Positions 6,801 through 7,915 of a DNA stretch of 7,915 nucleotides are shown here, piece by piece. The notes under the pieces are model-generated. The model ran no database searches. It worked only from the letters and a program-made list of their open reading frames with translations, and was not told the DNA's origin. How positions within the stretch are numbered: the stretch's first letter is position 1; the number at the start of each line of letters is the position of its first letter. The DNA comes from Alphaproteobacteria bacterium (GTDB taxonomy: Bacteria; Pseudomonadota; Alphaproteobacteria; ATCC43930; CGMCC-115725). The position numbers were made by a program, and so were the translations under genes. The stretch covers positions 1-7,915 of the forward strand of contig JAFMSA010000166.1 in the NCBI GenBank assembly GCA_017353855.1, written 5' to 3'.

Positions 6801-7357
6801 ACTGGCCGTGCGCCGCGGAGGGAAACGACGTGATCCTGTTCGAGCCCGGCGGCGGACGGGAACTCACCCGCTTTTCGTTCCCGCGCCAGAACAAGCAAGG
6901 CGGGCTGTGCATCGCGGATTTCTTCCGCGACCTCGCCCGCAATGAGCGCGACGTCATTGCCCTGCAGGTGGTCACGATGGGCCGCCGCGCCACGGAGACC
7001 GCGCGCGAGTGGTTCGCCGCCGACCGCTATCAGGACTACCTCTACCTGCACGGCCTCTCGGTCGAGATGGCCGAAGCCTTTGCCGAGTATCTGCACAAGC
7101 GCATCCGCGGTGAACTGGGCTTTGCCGCCGAAGAATCCCGCAGCACCGACGCGATGCTCGCGCAAGGCTACCGCGGCAGCCGCTATTCGTTCGGCTACCC
7201 GGCCTGCCCCAACCTCGCCGACCAGAAGCAGCTTCTGAGGCTGTTGCAGGCCGAGGAGATCGGCGTCACGCTCTCCGAAGAAGACCAGCTCGACCCCGAG
7301 CAATCGACCTCGGCAATTGTCGTCCACCACCCGCAGGCGAAGTACTTCTCAGTGTGA
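3863..7357 (+). CDS. metH: Cobalamin-dependent methionine synthase
   Basis: MetH transfers the methyl group of 5-methyltetrahydrofolate through cobalamin to homocysteine, giving methionine. All modules are present in 1164 residues. The homocysteine domain (about 1-305) has DGAMGTQ near the start and zinc ligands Cys223 (LNCATG) and Cys289/Cys290 (GGCCGT). The pterin domain (about 340-605) has SIGERCNANGSRKF and NSINFEDG. The cobalamin cap (about 630-715) has VGDLFGAGKMQLP. The cobalamin domain (about 720-850) has GDVHDIGKN with the lower-ligand His733, Asp731 and Ser778 (the E. coli Asp757-His759-Ser810 triad), plus LGGAALT. The reactivation domain (about 885-1164) has RGSRYSFGYPACP (1104-1116) and closes with AKYFSV, so the enzyme should be reactivable by SAM. 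E. coli MetH is longer (1227) and continues about 35 residues past this point. The start at 3863 places DGAMGT at residue 16, as usual for the family; the Shine-Dalgarno (GAGTAAG) is modest. No cobalamin riboswitch is evident in the short upstream gap. Confidence 0.97.
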   Translation: MAHFLDYLSDRVVLCDGAMGTQVQARNLDIERDFLGRENCTEILCDSRADLIREIHLGYLEAGCDALQTNSFGGSPITLGEFGLADQAFALNRRAAEIAREALAEFAHDGRTRFVLGSLGPGTRLPSLGHVGYQELEDALSVQCAGLIAGGVDAIIIETCQDPLQIKAAVNGAKRARDDARKDTPIIVQVTIETTGTLLVGADIAAAATIVHALDVPMIGLNCATGPREMAEHVKWLGENWPGRISVQPNAGLPELVAGRTHYPLGATEVAQWLERFVLEDGVNMIGGCCGTEAAHIAALDAMLRRIGGNRPRPAPRRRNPLWVPSIASLYGQVNLRQENAWLSIGERCNANGSRKFRQLQERNDWDGCVEMGREQVREGSNTLDLCTAFVGRDEVADMTEAVTRMRGAINAPLVIDSTEYPVLEAALRLYGGKPIINSINFEDGEEAADKRLKLARRFGTAVIALTIDEAGMAKEVDHKLRVARRLYDLACDKHGLPPSDLLFDPLTFTICTGNEDDRRLGLNTLDAIEQISRQLPECQIILGLSNISFGLNPSARHVLNSVFLDHALRRGLTGAIVHFSRIAPLHKIPEDEVRVAEDLIFDRRRQGYDPLQAYIAMFGNRAAEKNEKKGRPEKLEERLAQRIVDGDRQGLEADLDAAMLSHKPLDIINNILLGGMKTVGDLFGAGKMQLPFVLQSAETMKAAVKYLEPHMERVTGQEKGTVVLATVRGDVHDIGKNLVDIILTNNGYKVINLGIKQPIGAILEAAMRYRADAVGMSGLLVKSTVVMRENLEEMSRQGLTLPVMLGGAALTRRYVEEDCVKAYASGRVAYARDAFDGLGLMDKIVSSSFDSHLQEIRSKSAGRPVNQSRKLGRAADPRPARPVDLDEIRVRRAELTRNVPVPEPPFWGPRMIARVPAKAVVPYLNERMLYQFQWGYRKDGRSLAEYREWAKDELRPVLKRMLDIAIGEDILVPRAAYGYWPCAAEGNDVILFEPGGGRELTRFSFPRQNKQGGLCIADFFRDLARNERDVIALQVVTMGRRATETAREWFAADRYQDYLYLHGLSVEMAEAFAEYLHKRIRGELGFAAEESRSTDAMLAQGYRGSRYSFGYPACPNLADQKQLLRLLQAEEIGVTLSEEDQLDPEQSTSAIVVHHPQAKYFSV

Positions 7358-7363
7358 TGCGCG

Positions 7364-7389
7364 GCGGCACCGGCGCAGATCCGGGCCGC
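7364..7389. terminator. Candidate terminator hairpin between metH and cfa
   Basis: Seven bases after the metH stop, GCGGC-A-CCGG pairs with CCGG-GCCGC: nine base pairs with one bulged A and a 7-base loop. The two genes converge here, so the same stem could end both transcripts. No T-run follows directly on either strand; a second weak inverted repeat, GAAAG/TTTTC around GCGC (7393-7406), ends in four Ts on the plus strand. Confidence 0.45.
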
Positions 7390-7406
7390 ATAGAAAGGCG
7401 CTTTTC

Positions 7407-7915
7407 TCAAACATATTGATATTCCCGCGTCCAGGGACGCGGGGCGGGGCCGGCGGGCAGCGGCTTTGCTGCCAGCACCTGCGCGACAGACAGCCAGCCG
7501 CGGTCGAAAGCATGGGCCATGCCGGCCATGTATAAGCGCCAGATGCGGTAGCGCTCGATGCCGCCGGCGGCGATTGCCGCCTCGCGCGCGGCCTCCAGCC
7601 CACGCACCCAACACATTAGGGTCGGCGGGTAGTGCGGGCGCAGATCCTCGACATCGAGAATTTCGAGCCCGGCGCCGGCGATCTCGTAGAGCGCCTGCGA
7701 GATATGAGGCACCTCGCCGCCGGGAAACACAAAGCGGTCGATGAACTCGCCGCCGGGCGGGCCCTGCACATGGCCGTCGCGGTCGCCGGCGGTGATGCCG
7801 TGGTTCACCACCAGCCCACCCGGCTTCAACAGGCGCGCAACGGCCGCGAAATAAGCGGGCAGATTGGCGATGCCGACGTGTTCGTACATGCCGACCGAAA
7901 CGACCTTGTCGAATT
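7407..7915 (-). CDS. cfa: Cyclopropane-fatty-acyl-phospholipid synthase, C-terminal part
   Basis: This gene is cut by the right edge of the window: about 168 C-terminal residues are visible of a family usually near 400. Cfa adds a methylene group from SAM across the double bond of unsaturated acyl chains in membrane phospholipids and works at the inner membrane surface. The visible part begins within the methyltransferase fold. FDKVVSVGMYEHVG contains the family's MYEHVG (MFEHVG in E. coli, with the active-site Glu). Then come the core LLKPGGLVVNHGITAGD with the conserved His, FIDRFVFPGGEVPHISQ, the segment HYPPTLMCWVRGLEA with a conserved Tyr, and the late RLYMAGMAHAF. The ATG at 7889 is the Met of that motif, not the true start. 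It converges on metH. Cfa-like paralogues of uncertain reaction are common, so the exact substrate is not certain. Confidence 0.88.
   Translation of the reverse strand, partial: FDKVVSVGMYEHVGIANLPAYFAAVARLLKPGGLVVNHGITAGDRDGHVQGPPGGEFIDRFVFPGGEVPHISQALYEIAGAGLEILDVEDLRPHYPPTLMCWVRGLEAAREAAIAAGGIERYRIWRLYMAGMAHAFDRGWLSVAQVLAAKPLPAGPAPRPWTREYQYV

Overview
The window is GC-rich and gene-dense. It looks like chromosomal DNA of an alphaproteobacterium: protein style, the pairing of an outer-membrane MlaA with an MlaC, and an ArsR-methyltransferase fusion ahead of metF and metH all point that way. The order cannot be fixed from the sequence alone. There are no RNA genes, CRISPR arrays, insertion sequences or prophage genes.

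Layout. Positions 1-143 hold no gene, only a candidate hairpin terminator. On the minus strand, mlaA (1618-752) and mlaC (752-144) overlap by one base. They encode the outer-membrane lipoprotein and the periplasmic carrier of the Mla phospholipid transport pathway. A 172-base divergent intergenic region (1619-1790) follows. It contains a striking 24-base AT-rich palindrome just ahead of a plus-strand cluster: an ArsR-type regulator fused to a SAM-dependent methyltransferase domain (1791-2789), metF (2789-3736, one-base overlap) and metH (3863-7357). The 126-base metF-metH gap carries a short GAAA-loop hairpin resembling dispersed proteobacterial repeats. After metH, a hairpin separates it from a convergent, incomplete cyclopropane-fatty-acid synthase gene running off the right edge.

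How it works together. MetF makes 5-methyltetrahydrofolate, and the cobalamin-dependent MetH uses it to methylate homocysteine to methionine, the precursor of SAM. The first gene of the cluster is probably its regulator. Its HTH domain lacks the usual ArsR metal-binding cysteines and it carries a SAM-fold domain, so a plausible model is a repressor that senses the methylation state (SAM or S-adenosylhomocysteine) and binds the palindrome. The flanking mla and cfa genes concern envelope phospholipids. Apart from Cfa being a SAM consumer, nothing in the sequence ties them functionally to the methionine genes.
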